The notes below the pieces were generated by a model that worked only from the letters and a program-made list of their open reading frames with translations, searched no databases and had not been told where the DNA came from. From Candidatus Methylomirabilota bacterium (GTDB lineage Bacteria > Methylomirabilota > Methylomirabilia > Methylomirabilales > 2-02-FULL-66-22): DNA of 9,999 nt. Every line of letters starts with the position of its first letter. Within the stretch, counting starts at the first letter, position 1. The position numbers and the translations under genes are program-made. This document shows positions 1 to 6,121 of the stretch, piece by piece. The stretch lies in assembly GCA_016209725.1 (NCBI GenBank), contig JACQVO010000093.1, positions 1 to 9,999 on the forward strand, written 5' to 3'.

Positions 1-34
1 ATGGCATCTCCCTCCGTCGTATCTTCCGCCCCAT
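1..34 (-). CDS. Possible 5' end of a further operon gene, cut by the window edge
   Basis: On the minus strand the stop of the membrane protein gene (TGA, 36-34) overlaps an ATG (34-32) as TGATG, a common form of translational coupling, and the frame stays open to the window edge. A second ATG at 7-5 sits directly behind a GGAGGGAG stretch, which could be its ribosome binding site with short spacing. Only two to eleven codons are visible, so neither start can be chosen and no product can be named. It would extend the ferredoxin/DUF2249/membrane-protein operon to a fourth gene. Confidence 0.25.
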   Translation of the reverse strand, partial: MGRKIRRREMP

Positions 35-1410
35 CAGATCCTCGGCGACAGCCCGGGGATTCGATTCGAGGGCGCGCCTCTCACTTGGCCCTTTGCCGTC
101 TGGACCTCGGGAAGGGGGGTCAGGCGCGGGACCAGGTGCCGATAGATCCGGGTCAGGGCCAGGAGGAATGTCAGGCCGGCCAGGGCCAGGATGATGGTGC
201 CCGCCTGGACGAGGAGGCGGGATTCGAGAATCAGGCCCGCTACGGTCGCCAGGATGCCTGCGTGGAGGAGCCAGAATTCCATCCGGGGAAACAGCTCGCC
301 AAGGAACTGGGTCGCGGACGGCACGGGTCGTAGCCCCACGAGGTCGCTGTAGCGGTGGTGCCAGACCAGAAAGGGAAGGATCTTGTACATCATCCCGACG
401 ATCATGACGGAGACCCAACCCAGGAGGGCCAGGACCCCATAGCCAAAGGCCATCCGGGCGCCGAATTCTTCACCCGGGACCCAACCGGATGCGAGCCAGA
501 GCCCCGCCACGGTGGCCAGCGGCAGGTAGGCCATCGCGCTCAGGGCATGCCGCAGCCCCCAGTCCAGCCGGGGTCGCCGGCGCGTCCGCAGGACCTCGCG
601 CATCTTCCAGAGGAACAGGCCCACCCCGGCTGCGATCAGCAGGGCGAAGAGAAGGACCCACCCACTCTGTAGCAGGAGCGCCCAGAACAGGCCCATCAGT
701 CCGAGGTTCAACAGCCAGAACTGCCAGCGGGCCAGACGCTCTTCCTGGAGTTCACCCAGGCTGAACATCGGGATGAGCTTGTAGCTCGCGCCGAAGATCA
801 TCATGGTGACCCAGCCGATGCCGGCCAGGTGGGCGTGAGCATGGATCGTGCGCAGGACCTGGCCGCCCAGGAAGCCGTAGATCTTGTCCAGCGCCATCAG
901 GTTCCCCATGACCGCGGTGGCGCCCAGGTAGGCGAGGGCGGCCGCGACGTGTCGCGCCACGATATCCCAGCGGGCGAGCTGCCAGAGGGTTCGGCCCATG
1001 TTGATCAGGAAGAGGATCACGCCGATCAAGACGAAGGCGGCGCCGAAGGCCATTCCCGGGTGGCGGCCAGTCCAGAAGTGTCCCACCATCGCCGTCACGC
1101 CGATGAGCATGATCCAGAACTGCCAGCGGGCCATGCGCTCGCTGTGTAGAGTGGTCTCCAGGGCGACCGGCACCAACTGGAACGACGCCCCCATGATGGT
1201 CATGGTGATCCAGCCCAGGGTGAGCAGGTGGGTGAGGGCGAGGTCATGCCCCTGGTAATAGAAGTCCAGGAGGTCACTGGCCTGAAGTGGCGCCCAGAGA
1301 AGCGCCGCGATGAACGCGCCCTGCGCGGCCATGAAATAGCGCAGCGGCACCCAGAGGGACGGCTGCCGGGCGGGAGCGCTATTTCCAGATGCGGGTTTCG
1401 AACCAGCCAC
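34..1410 (-). CDS. Heme-copper-oxidase subunit I-like 12-TM membrane protein
   Basis: Integral membrane protein of 458 residues with about twelve hydrophobic segments, resembling proteins often annotated as cbb3-type oxidase subunit I-like. Three internal repeats of about 132 residues are visible. Each carries a glycine-tryptophan motif ending in proline (GW at about 66, 199 and 331; P at 81, 214 and 346) followed by a charged linker and an aromatic FW motif (about 98, 231 and 379). This matches the pseudo-threefold plan of heme-copper oxidases. Candidate heme or metal histidines are H55, H61, H190, H192, H194 and H351-H352; repeat three has Val where repeats one and two have His. The canonical copper-B and HPEVY motifs are not seen, so a true oxidase or NO reductase activity is not supported. 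I chose the GTG at 1410, not an upstream ATG, because GAGGAG lies 7 nt before it. It overlaps the DUF2249 gene by 32 bp. The C-terminal 25 residues are polar and probably cytoplasmic. Confidence 0.85.
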   Translation of the reverse strand: MAGSKPASGNSAPARQPSLWVPLRYFMAAQGAFIAALLWAPLQASDLLDFYYQGHDLALTHLLTLGWITMTIMGASFQLVPVALETTLHSERMARWQFWIMLIGVTAMVGHFWTGRHPGMAFGAAFVLIGVILFLINMGRTLWQLARWDIVARHVAAALAYLGATAVMGNLMALDKIYGFLGGQVLRTIHAHAHLAGIGWVTMMIFGASYKLIPMFSLGELQEERLARWQFWLLNLGLMGLFWALLLQSGWVLLFALLIAAGVGLFLWKMREVLRTRRRPRLDWGLRHALSAMAYLPLATVAGLWLASGWVPGEEFGARMAFGYGVLALLGWVSVMIVGMMYKILPFLVWHHRYSDLVGLRPVPSATQFLGELFPRMEFWLLHAGILATVAGLILESRLLVQAGTIILALAGLTFLLALTRIYRHLVPRLTPLPEVQTAKGQVRGAPSNRIPGLSPRI

Positions 1411-2191
1411 TGCCCGTCTCCTCGGTAGCGTATGTGAAGCCCCGCTCCTCGAGCTTCGGGTACAGCAACATGGGCCGCCGATCCGTGATTGCCAGGATCT
1501 GTCCACCCGCCCCGATCCCGGGCAGGGCCTCCAGGATCTTGGCCATGGGCTGCGGCGGCTCCAGGCCGCGCGCGTCAACGATCAGGACGCCATCGGCGCT
1601 CGCCCCCGTGGAGTCCCCAGTGGCACCCGCGGGGCGGTAAAAGGTGATCCACCATTCCTCCGGGCCGCGACGCTCGATCCAGTGCGAAAAACCGCGCTGC
1701 TCCAAGACATCGTAGAGGGGCACCGGCTCGAAGATGTTACAGAGCTGAAGGACCTGGTCGGTCCGGAGGGCCGCCACAGCCTTCATGATCCGGTGATAGG
1801 GTTCTTCACCGGCCCGCACCTCTTCCCGCACATCCAGGATCACGCGCCGTTTCTCGGGGAGATTCCGGATCTCATCGGGCGCGGGTGTGTTCATGGGTTG
1901 GGATGCAGGGGTGGACCCACCCAGGTCTGACGGCACAGGCCCCCGGATGGCCCGATAGATCGCGGCCAGCATCTCATTGGGATCCACCTGCGCGGTCCGG
2001 GCGGCCTTCTCGATCGTGACCAGAGGGGTCATCAACTTCCGCAGGGTCGGCCGCCGCAACAGCTCGAAGTGTTTGTTGTAGCGGGCCAAGACCTCGATCA
2101 TTTCCGGATAGGCCTTGAGCAGCTCGGAGATCTTGGTCGCACGGGTTGGTCTGAGGCCCGTTCCAGGACCGGCCGTCCTGCCAGTTCCCAT
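1379..2191 (-). CDS. DUF1858-DUF2249-DUF2249 protein
   Basis: Soluble protein of 270 residues. Residues about 18-80 look like DUF1858, a small helical domain also found in Fe-S repair (ScdA/RIC-type) and hybrid cluster contexts. Two DUF2249 domains follow: about 117-185 (starts VILDVR, ends WWITFYR) and about 203-269 (starts VLIVDAR, ends WFETRIWK). The pair shares the layout of strand with D-A/V-R, a helix, an LxxRGF turn and a final aromatic strand, so it is probably an internal duplication. DUF2249 is a TusA-like fold often encoded beside hemerythrin, NnrS and nitric oxide genes; its biochemical role is not established. Proline/serine-rich linkers separate the domains. The ATG at 2191 is preferred: a G-rich AAGGGGGGG stretch lies about 8 nt upstream. 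A GTG at 2221, overlapping the ferredoxin stop, is the alternative. It lies 26 bp after the ferredoxin gene. Confidence 0.88.
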   Translation of the reverse strand: MGTGRTAGPGTGLRPTRATKISELLKAYPEMIEVLARYNKHFELLRRPTLRKLMTPLVTIEKAARTAQVDPNEMLAAIYRAIRGPVPSDLGGSTPASQPMNTPAPDEIRNLPEKRRVILDVREEVRAGEEPYHRIMKAVAALRTDQVLQLCNIFEPVPLYDVLEQRGFSHWIERRGPEEWWITFYRPAGATGDSTGASADGVLIVDARGLEPPQPMAKILEALPGIGAGGQILAITDRRPMLLYPKLEERGFTYATEETGSGWFETRIWK

Positions 2192-2217
2192 TGCTGTCGC
2201 CCCCCCTTTTTTGACAG

Positions 2218-2430
2218 TCACCCGGCTACGACCACCTCGAACGGACAGGCGATCGCGAGGACCGGGCAAATGGCCTCGCAGTCGGTGCAATAGTCGCAAT
2301 CGTCCGCCCGCACCATGACGGCCCTGAGTTCCTGGATGGCCAAAGCGTTCACGTGGCAGACACCCACGCAGTCGCCGCAGCCGGTGCATAGGTCGCTATC
2401 GATCCGGGGAAGAATCAAGGTGGCATCCAT
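2218..2430 (-). CDS. 2x[4Fe-4S] ferredoxin
   Basis: Small electron carrier of 70 residues. Two clostridial-type CxxCxxCxxxC motifs are complete: C15, C18, C21, C25 and C45, C48, C51, C55, the last followed by Pro. This predicts two low-potential [4Fe-4S] clusters in the cytoplasm. A ninth Cys (C62) lies near the C-terminus. The start at 2430 is chosen over the ATG at 2457 because GGAG lies 9 nt upstream, while no Shine-Dalgarno sequence precedes the outer ATG. It is the first gene of the operon with the DUF2249 protein and the heme-copper-oxidase-like protein, so it may pass electrons to one of them (inference). The long intergenic region upstream is AT-rich and likely holds its promoter. Confidence 0.93.
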   Translation of the reverse strand: MDATLILPRIDSDLCTGCGDCVGVCHVNALAIQELRAVMVRADDCDYCTDCEAICPVLAIACPFEVVVAG

Positions 2431-2457
2431 GTTCGGTGTCTCCGTCCCGGGATCCAT

Positions 2458-2760
2458 TGCCAGTGTCGCCCGGAGGTTACCCCATAGATTCGTGCAAGTC
2501 TGCGACTTTAGTCTCGGCGGGACCCAAGGGAAGTCTCACAGGTTCAATGAAAAATCTGTGATAGTGTATGCTGTATTTTCAATATGTTGCAGTCTATATC
2601 GAAGGAAATGGTTCAAGCATTCGAGTCCAGAATAAAGATGAACTTTGGGGCCCTTATCAGGCCAGGCGGCCTGGTGGGACAGATGAGAGGAAGGGCGTGC
2701 GGAGACGAACGGAGTGTGGGGGACGAGGCGACTCTGTGCGTGGACTTCGTGTCTTTGCTG
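2458..2760. promoter_or_regulatory. Upstream regulatory region of the ferredoxin operon
   Basis: No gene is seen in this 303-bp gap. The part 2521-2640 is strikingly AT-rich (46 G/C in 120 by hand count, about 38%) in a GC-rich window. It contains an inverted repeat TCACAG-N14-CTGTGA (2536-2541 and 2556-2561) and three TTCAA elements about 34-35 bp apart (2543-2547, 2578-2582, 2612-2616), two of them as GGTTCAA. Nearer the gene is AAGTC-TGC-GACTT (2496-2508), overlapping GACT-TT-AGTC (2504-2513). A hairpin of 6-8 bp, CAGGCC-AGGC-GGCCTG (2658-2673), lies on the crp side without a T-run. No convincing -35/-10 pair faces the ferredoxin gene, which fits an activator-dependent promoter, but that is inference. 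Confidence 0.45.
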
Positions 2761-3432
2761 TTACAGCATCCGGGTCAGGGCCGCGCGGCTCACAATGACG
2801 ACCCGGTGGCGATCGAGCCTGATGGCCCCCGCTTTTTCCAGGGCCTTGAAGGCGCGGCCGATCATCTCCCGGGTCGTTCCCACGACAGAGGCCATCTCCT
2901 GTTGGGTGAATCGCTGCCTCAATACGAGCCCGCCTTTACCGTCGTCTTCTGCGATCTCGAGAAGCAGCTTGGCCACACGGCTCGTCACGCTGCGAAAGGA
3001 TAGATCCTCGACTTTGCGGGTGAAGAAGCGAAGCTTCCCTGCGAACGCCTTGAGGAAGCCGAGGGCGATCGCCGGGTGTTCCTCGACCAGACGCCGCATG
3101 TCCCTCCGCCGGATGCCCCAGAGAGCCGACGGCTCCGCAGCCTGGGCGTTGGCGGGGTTCGCCCCGTCGTCGAAAACCGGGACCTCGTTGAAGCAGTCGC
3201 CGGTCCCCGCGATCCGAAGAACCTGCTCGCGCCCGTCGGGGGAAAGCTTGAAAATCCTCACCTGCCCGGAGCGGACCACGTACATGGCCTGAGCCGGTTC
3301 CCCCTCGGCGAAGAGGACCTGCCCCTTCTCCAGCCGCACCTCGAAGACGCTGGCGCGGATCCGGTCCAGCGCCGGGCCGTCGAGGTCCTGGAAGTACGGG
3401 ATGGATTTCAGTTGCTCTGTTGATATGGCCAT
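2761..3432 (-). CDS. Crp/Fnr family transcriptional regulator
   Basis: Regulator of 223 residues. An N-terminal cyclic-nucleotide-binding-type beta-roll (about 8-115) is followed by a dimerisation helix (about 115-150) and a C-terminal winged helix-turn-helix (about 172-221). The recognition helix TTREMIGRAFKALE keeps R188, E189 and R193, the residues that in E. coli CRP contact TGTGA half sites, so a related half site is likely. There is no N-terminal Cys cluster and only one Cys (C80), so it is not an Fe-S FNR. The effector pocket reads NEVPVFDDG where CRP has a GEL...RSA cassette, so cAMP is unlikely; heme, NO or another ligand is possible. It lies directly upstream of the ferredoxin/DUF2249 operon on the same strand and has its own promoter at 3472-3500. 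The ATG at 3432 has only a weak ribosome binding site. Confidence 0.95.
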   Translation of the reverse strand: MAISTEQLKSIPYFQDLDGPALDRIRASVFEVRLEKGQVLFAEGEPAQAMYVVRSGQVRIFKLSPDGREQVLRIAGTGDCFNEVPVFDDGANPANAQAAEPSALWGIRRRDMRRLVEEHPAIALGFLKAFAGKLRFFTRKVEDLSFRSVTSRVAKLLLEIAEDDGKGGLVLRQRFTQQEMASVVGTTREMIGRAFKALEKAGAIRLDRHRVVIVSRAALTRML

Positions 3433-3471
3433 TTCTTGGACGATCGGACGTTAGAGGTCGCGAGCCACGCT

Positions 3472-3500
3472 ATTCTAGAAGGGCGGGCCAGCCAGGTCAA
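3472..3500 (-). promoter_or_regulatory. Sigma70-type promoter of the Crp/Fnr regulator
   Basis: Read on the minus strand, TTGACC (3500-3495) and TAGAAT (3477-3472) are separated by exactly 17 bp. Each differs from consensus at one position. The expected transcript start is near 3465, about 30 nt before the ATG at 3432. Confidence 0.7.
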
Positions 3501-3605
3501 TCGTTGGTGAGACGGGGGTGGATGCGGAGGCCGTCCCCCGCCGCCACCGCGGAGACCAAAACCCTGCAGGTCTGTTACGTTCCCGTCCTACAGTTCACGA
3601 GGGAG

Positions 3606-3642
3606 GGCCGGTGGTGGAGAGGAATCCCACCACCCGCCGGCC
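3606..3642 (-). terminator. GC-rich hairpin after the SDH proteinase remnant
   Basis: GTGGTGG (3611-3617) pairs with CCACCAC (3627-3633) around a 9-nt loop, and GGCCG (3606-3610) pairs with CGGCC (3638-3642) below a 4-nt bulge. It lies between the 3' end of the proteinase pseudogene and the crp promoter, where a transcription stop is expected. There is no T-run on either side, so it is not a standard intrinsic terminator. Confidence 0.3.
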
Positions 3643-3672
3643 AGTTGGCATACCTGCCGCTGCTATAGGCCG

Positions 3673-4586
3673 TTATCGAGCAGTAGGAGAAGGGGATGGA
3701 GCAGGTGCACTGGGTGCAGGAGAGGGCAGGACGGGCGGAGGGGGAACCTGAACAACGACTTGGTGGAGTAAGCGAGCTACGCAGTCTGTCGGAGTGAGGC
3801 TATTCTCAAAGAGTTTTACAGCCGGGTTGATCTGAAACGTGTGGTCAACCGCGCAATAAAGTTCCCAGATGGCATCCTCAAGTTCCTGGCTTATTGTGTT
3901 TACGCGAGCGATCTTCGCGTCTGCGAGTCGGGGATCATTTAAGCCACTGCTTTGCCAGTGCCTCGGCCCGCCTGATCGCGATTTCGCATTCTACTAACCG
4001 CGAAGGATGCGATAGGGTCGCAACCCAGCCAGGCAATACTGCTGGATTTGCGTTCACTTCGCGGGTGGGCCCTTTCGTATTGCTCCTTGAGAGCATACGC
4101 CGGGGAGAACATTACTACCCCGTTGGGGAGGACCACCGGCATCTGTGGATCAATCGGGCCAAGTTCAGCCGCCGGGGTCATCAGAACTTGGTTGCCTGAG
4201 AGGACAAGCATCGTGGCCGCGCTCTTCGCGAAGAACGGGACGATGAATCCAATGTGGGCGAAGCGTTCTCGAAGCAACTCTACGATGGATGCAGCCGCGT
4301 CAGGAAGCCCTCCTGGACTATGGATGAAAATGTCGAGGTCACTCACACCGATCCTGGCTGTGACCTCTTGGAAGCCCAACTTATCGGAAGGTTAGATCAT
4401 CAGGAGGATATCGGGAACGGACTTGCCGGGTGTGGTGCAGGCTGTTGCATAAATGACAAAGGGACGGCCGGTGAGGGCAGTCACGGCGGCAATCTTCTGC
4501 CGCCGAATCACATCAACCGTGTTTGCTCCGTGGGCGGCAAAGCTCTGGTTTACTTCTCCCAGGACCTTCGCCCACGGAGTAGACAT
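3673..4586 (-). pseudogene. Broken serine dehydrogenase proteinase (SDH_protease, ClpP-like)
   Basis: ClpP/SppA-fold serine protease family member, interrupted three times. The first piece (ATG 4586) ends at an in-frame TAA (4394-4392). The same frame continues through HSPGG, KSAATM (with the expected nucleophile Ser) and GPIDPQ. Near 4067-4070 (GGGCCC) a +1 shift is needed: the next frame gives REVNANPAVLPGW and AEALAKQWL. Near 3938-3940 (AAA) a second +1 shift is needed: the third frame gives ISQELEDAIWELY, HTFQ, FEN and a Pro/Ala/Ser-rich tail ending at TAA 3675-3673. Joined, the pieces make about 303 residues, close to the usual length of the family, with motifs in family order. That makes three chance frames very unlikely. 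Either the gene has decayed or the sequence holds errors; one nonsense and two indels favour decay. A 61-aa partner ORF ends 9 nt upstream. The start has only a weak ribosome binding site and is probably coupled. Confidence 0.85.
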
Positions 4587-4595
4587 CTCTTGCTC

Positions 4596-4781
4596 TTACT
4601 GCGAGGCAGTTGGAGGAGGGGCTGCAGCAGTTGACCCACCACCATACACGCGGGGCATCTGAAGGAAGGCTCTCATTGCCTCCTCATATTTTGACACCGA
4701 GGTTGCCCACGCCTCCATTACGCGCTGCACCTCTGGATTTCGGTCAAGAAACTCCTTCACCCTCTCGTCTGAGGTACTCAT
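4596..4781 (-). CDS. Small hypothetical protein (61 aa) upstream of the proteinase
   Basis: Unrecognised protein of 61 residues. The start is well supported: AGGAGGA lies 5 nt before the ATG at 4781. Residues 1-45 are charged and probably form two helices (DERVKEFLDRNPEVQRVMEA, then SKYEEAMRAFLQM); the tail from about 47 is Gly/Ala/Pro-rich (GGGSTAAAPPP). No signal peptide or membrane segment is seen. Its stop lies 9 nt before the start of the SDH proteinase gene, so the two were surely co-transcribed; a partner, substrate adaptor or regulator of the proteinase is possible but unproven. Both proteins end in a Pro/Ala-rich tail. Unlike its neighbour it is intact in this reading. Confidence 0.65.
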   Translation of the reverse strand: MSTSDERVKEFLDRNPEVQRVMEAWATSVSKYEEAMRAFLQMPRVYGGGSTAAAPPPTASQ

Positions 4782-4820
4782 CTCTGTCCTCCTCTGGCAA
4801 AAGAGGTGATGAGAATTGAT

Positions 4821-4850
4821 AGCATGGCGCAGGCAGGGGGGCGGTATCAA
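4821..4850 (-). promoter_or_regulatory. Weak promoter candidate for the 61-aa gene and proteinase
   Basis: On the minus strand TTGATA (4850-4845) and CATGCT (4826-4821) are 18 bp apart, some 40 nt upstream of the ATG at 4781. The -35 matches four of six consensus bases and the -10 only three. The rest of the 199-bp gap (4782-4980) shows only GC-rich, unstructured sequence. Confidence 0.3.
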
Positions 4851-4980
4851 GCCAGAACTGTGGGAACTGGTGAGGGAGAAGGGTATCCGGGGGTCGGACT
4901 GGCCGACCGCTTGGGGGGAGGGGGCGACAACAGGGCGGGCGCGGACGGGCGACGCCGGTCGGCAGGGTCAGGCGATCGGG

Positions 4981-5346
4981 CTACGCTGCCGATCGGCGCG
5001 GCGCCGCCGGCCAGTGCATGAAGGAGGGGCAGAGTTCGAGCTTCGTTCCGTCGGTATTCTTGTTGTATTCTTCCACCAGAGCCTCCGCCTCGCGGAGGCG
5101 CGTGGAGTCCCACAGCTCGAGCCGGAAGCCCATGTTATCGGAGAACTCGCCGACGGTCATCCATCCGATGCGGAGGCCCAGAAGCTTCTGGGGCGCCGCA
5201 ATGCGCCGGGGCAGCGTCGAAGGGATATACTTGCCTTTAGAGAAGCTCCAGGTAATCTTCGACGTGAACTCCGGCCCGAAGTGCCTCTTGACTATCTCTT
5301 CGACAAGATCGACCTTAATCCCAGCGGCTTTCCTCAGCTCGGCCAT
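4981..5346 (-). CDS. Hypothetical protein (121 aa)
   Basis: I do not recognise this protein. It has 121 residues. The ATG at 5346 follows AAAGGGGAGGGG directly; longer in-frame extension upstream is arginine/glycine-rich and looks non-coding. The order of likely elements is helix (1-23, ELRKAAGIKVDLVEEIVKRH), strand (29-41), Pro/Arg-rich turn (42-50), two strands (56-66 and 71-80, FRLELW), amphipathic helix (81-96) and a last strand (102-106). The C-terminal 10 residues are Pro/Ala/Arg-rich. There is no signal peptide, no membrane segment and only one Cys (C106). The alternation of charged and hydrophobic residues and the good start make it a credible small soluble alpha/beta protein. It lies 199 bp upstream of the 61-aa gene on the same strand; whether they share a transcript is unclear. 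Confidence 0.65.
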   Translation of the reverse strand: MAELRKAAGIKVDLVEEIVKRHFGPEFTSKITWSFSKGKYIPSTLPRRIAAPQKLLGLRIGWMTVGEFSDNMGFRLELWDSTRLREAEALVEEYNKNTDGTKLELCPSFMHWPAAPRRSAA

Positions 5347-5456
5347 CCCCTCCCCTTTCTGTGATTCAGATCGCGGACCTCTCAGGCGCTCCATCCCCGC
5401 AAGGCACCCGTGGCGCCGCACGGCCCGGCAGGGGCCGTCCAGGATGCCGCCACCAC

Positions 5457-5485
5457 TTTCTACCCTAAACGGCCGACGTCTGCAA
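5457..5485 (-). promoter_or_regulatory. Weak promoter candidate for the 121-aa gene
   Basis: On the minus strand TTGCAG (5485-5480) and TAGAAA (5462-5457) are 17 bp apart, about 110 nt upstream of the ATG at 5346. Matches to consensus are modest (three and four of six). Confidence 0.25.
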
Positions 5486-5832
5486 GGAGATGCTTCCTGG
5501 AGGGACCGCTGATCGGACATTCTCCCGTGGGTTCGGAGGCTCCATCCGGGTCGGCCCCCGAGAGCCTCCGCGTTGCCCCGGCGACTGGGAAAGGCGGTGA
5601 GCTGACCGATGGATGTCGTGGCGATCACACGGGTAAATGTGGGACGCGTGTCCCGCTGGCGGGGTGAGCGGAGCGCGACCCATATGTATCTGCAGGCCAT
5701 GATAGGTGGCGCGTGGTGTCAGGTTGTCGTGACGAGAAGCGACCCTGCCTGCCTTCCCCCGCGAAGTCTTCGCACGAAGATCGGAGAATTCACCTGGCGC
5801 CCGGGCAGGCGAATCCGCGCAGAAGAGGAGGC

Positions 5833-5854
5833 CCCGGGGGACTAAGGCCCCGGG
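5833..5854. repeat. Strong GC hairpin CCCGGGG-N8-CCCCGGG
   Basis: A perfect 7-bp all-GC stem with an 8-nt loop (5840-5847). It lies 6 bp before the GACAGC inverted repeat. No T-run follows on either strand. GGCCCCGGG also occurs twice as a direct repeat (5830 and 5846). Function unknown. Confidence 0.4.
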
Positions 5855-5860
5855 CATACG

Positions 5861-5927
5861 CGACAGCGACAGCGATTTCCGACAGCTATACAGAACACGT
5901 TCCCTGTCGCTGTCCCTGTCGCTGTCG
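5861..5927. repeat. GACAGC inverted repeat, copy 1
   Basis: CGACAGCGACAG (5861-5872) is matched by a perfect 12-bp reverse complement CTGTCGCTGTCG (5916-5927). Further CGACAG (5880-5885) and CCCTGTCGCTG units inside allow alternative pairings. A related hairpin lies at 7157-7220, on the other side of the dehydrogenase gene. It ends about 65 bp before the -35 box of that gene. Confidence 0.6.
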
Positions 5928-5992
5928 GCCTTCTTTGTCCTCGTCGGGCAGATCGCACTGGTCAGGGTGGCCTGACATCTCGTTACCCTGCG

Positions 5993-6022
5993 TTGACCCC
6001 CGGAGACTCCGCAGCATATACT
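5993..6022 (+). promoter_or_regulatory. Sigma70-type promoter of the dehydrogenase operon
   Basis: TTGACC (5993-5998) and TATACT (6017-6022) are 18 bp apart, each one mismatch from consensus. The expected start of transcription is near 6029, leaving a leader of about 93 nt before the ATG at 6122. Confidence 0.7.
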
Positions 6023-6121
6023 CCTCTGGATTTGTCGACGAGCCTGGACGGCAGCACCCCGACCCTCGGGCCAGTGCATGCGACGGGTTCACCACCTTTA
6101 CCGCGCGGGAGGCCTCCTGCC

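Larger units (their letters stand above)
5347..6121. other. 775-bp region without a convincing gene
   Basis: Open frames on both strands here are arginine/serine/proline-rich with no recognisable domain and no good start. The stretch holds structure instead: a TTTCTA/CTGCAA candidate promoter for the 121-aa gene (5457-5485), GCGAAG-T-CTTCGC overlapping TCTTCG-CA-CGAAGA (5761-5780), a CCCGGGG-N8-CCCCGGG hairpin (5833-5854), the GACAGC inverted repeat (5861-5927) and the promoter of the dehydrogenase operon (5993-6022). Confidence 0.5.

Noticed and set aside
1394..1404. GGTTCGAAACC on the minus strand, like a tRNA T-arm
   Set aside because: It encodes the WFET end of the DUF2249 protein, and no cloverleaf or acceptor stem surrounds it.
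2658..2675. Hairpin CAGGCC-AGGC-GGCCTG as an intrinsic terminator of the crp gene
   Set aside because: No T-run on the minus strand after the stem, and it lies 86 bp past the stop; kept only as a minor element of the regulatory region.
3938..4394. Programmed frameshifting or stop readthrough in the proteinase gene
   Set aside because: One stop and two separate shifts would all be needed, and no slippery heptamer, SECIS-like or pseudoknot element is apparent; decay or sequence error is simpler.
5861..5927. Short repeated GACAGC units as a CRISPR array
   Set aside because: Units are 6 bp and nearly contiguous, arranged as an inverted repeat; there are no spacers of regular length.
5465..6079. 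Minus-strand open frame of 204 codons in the geneless stretch
   Set aside because: It crosses the GACAGC repeat and hairpins, has low-complexity Arg/Ser-rich sequence, no ribosome binding site and no domain.
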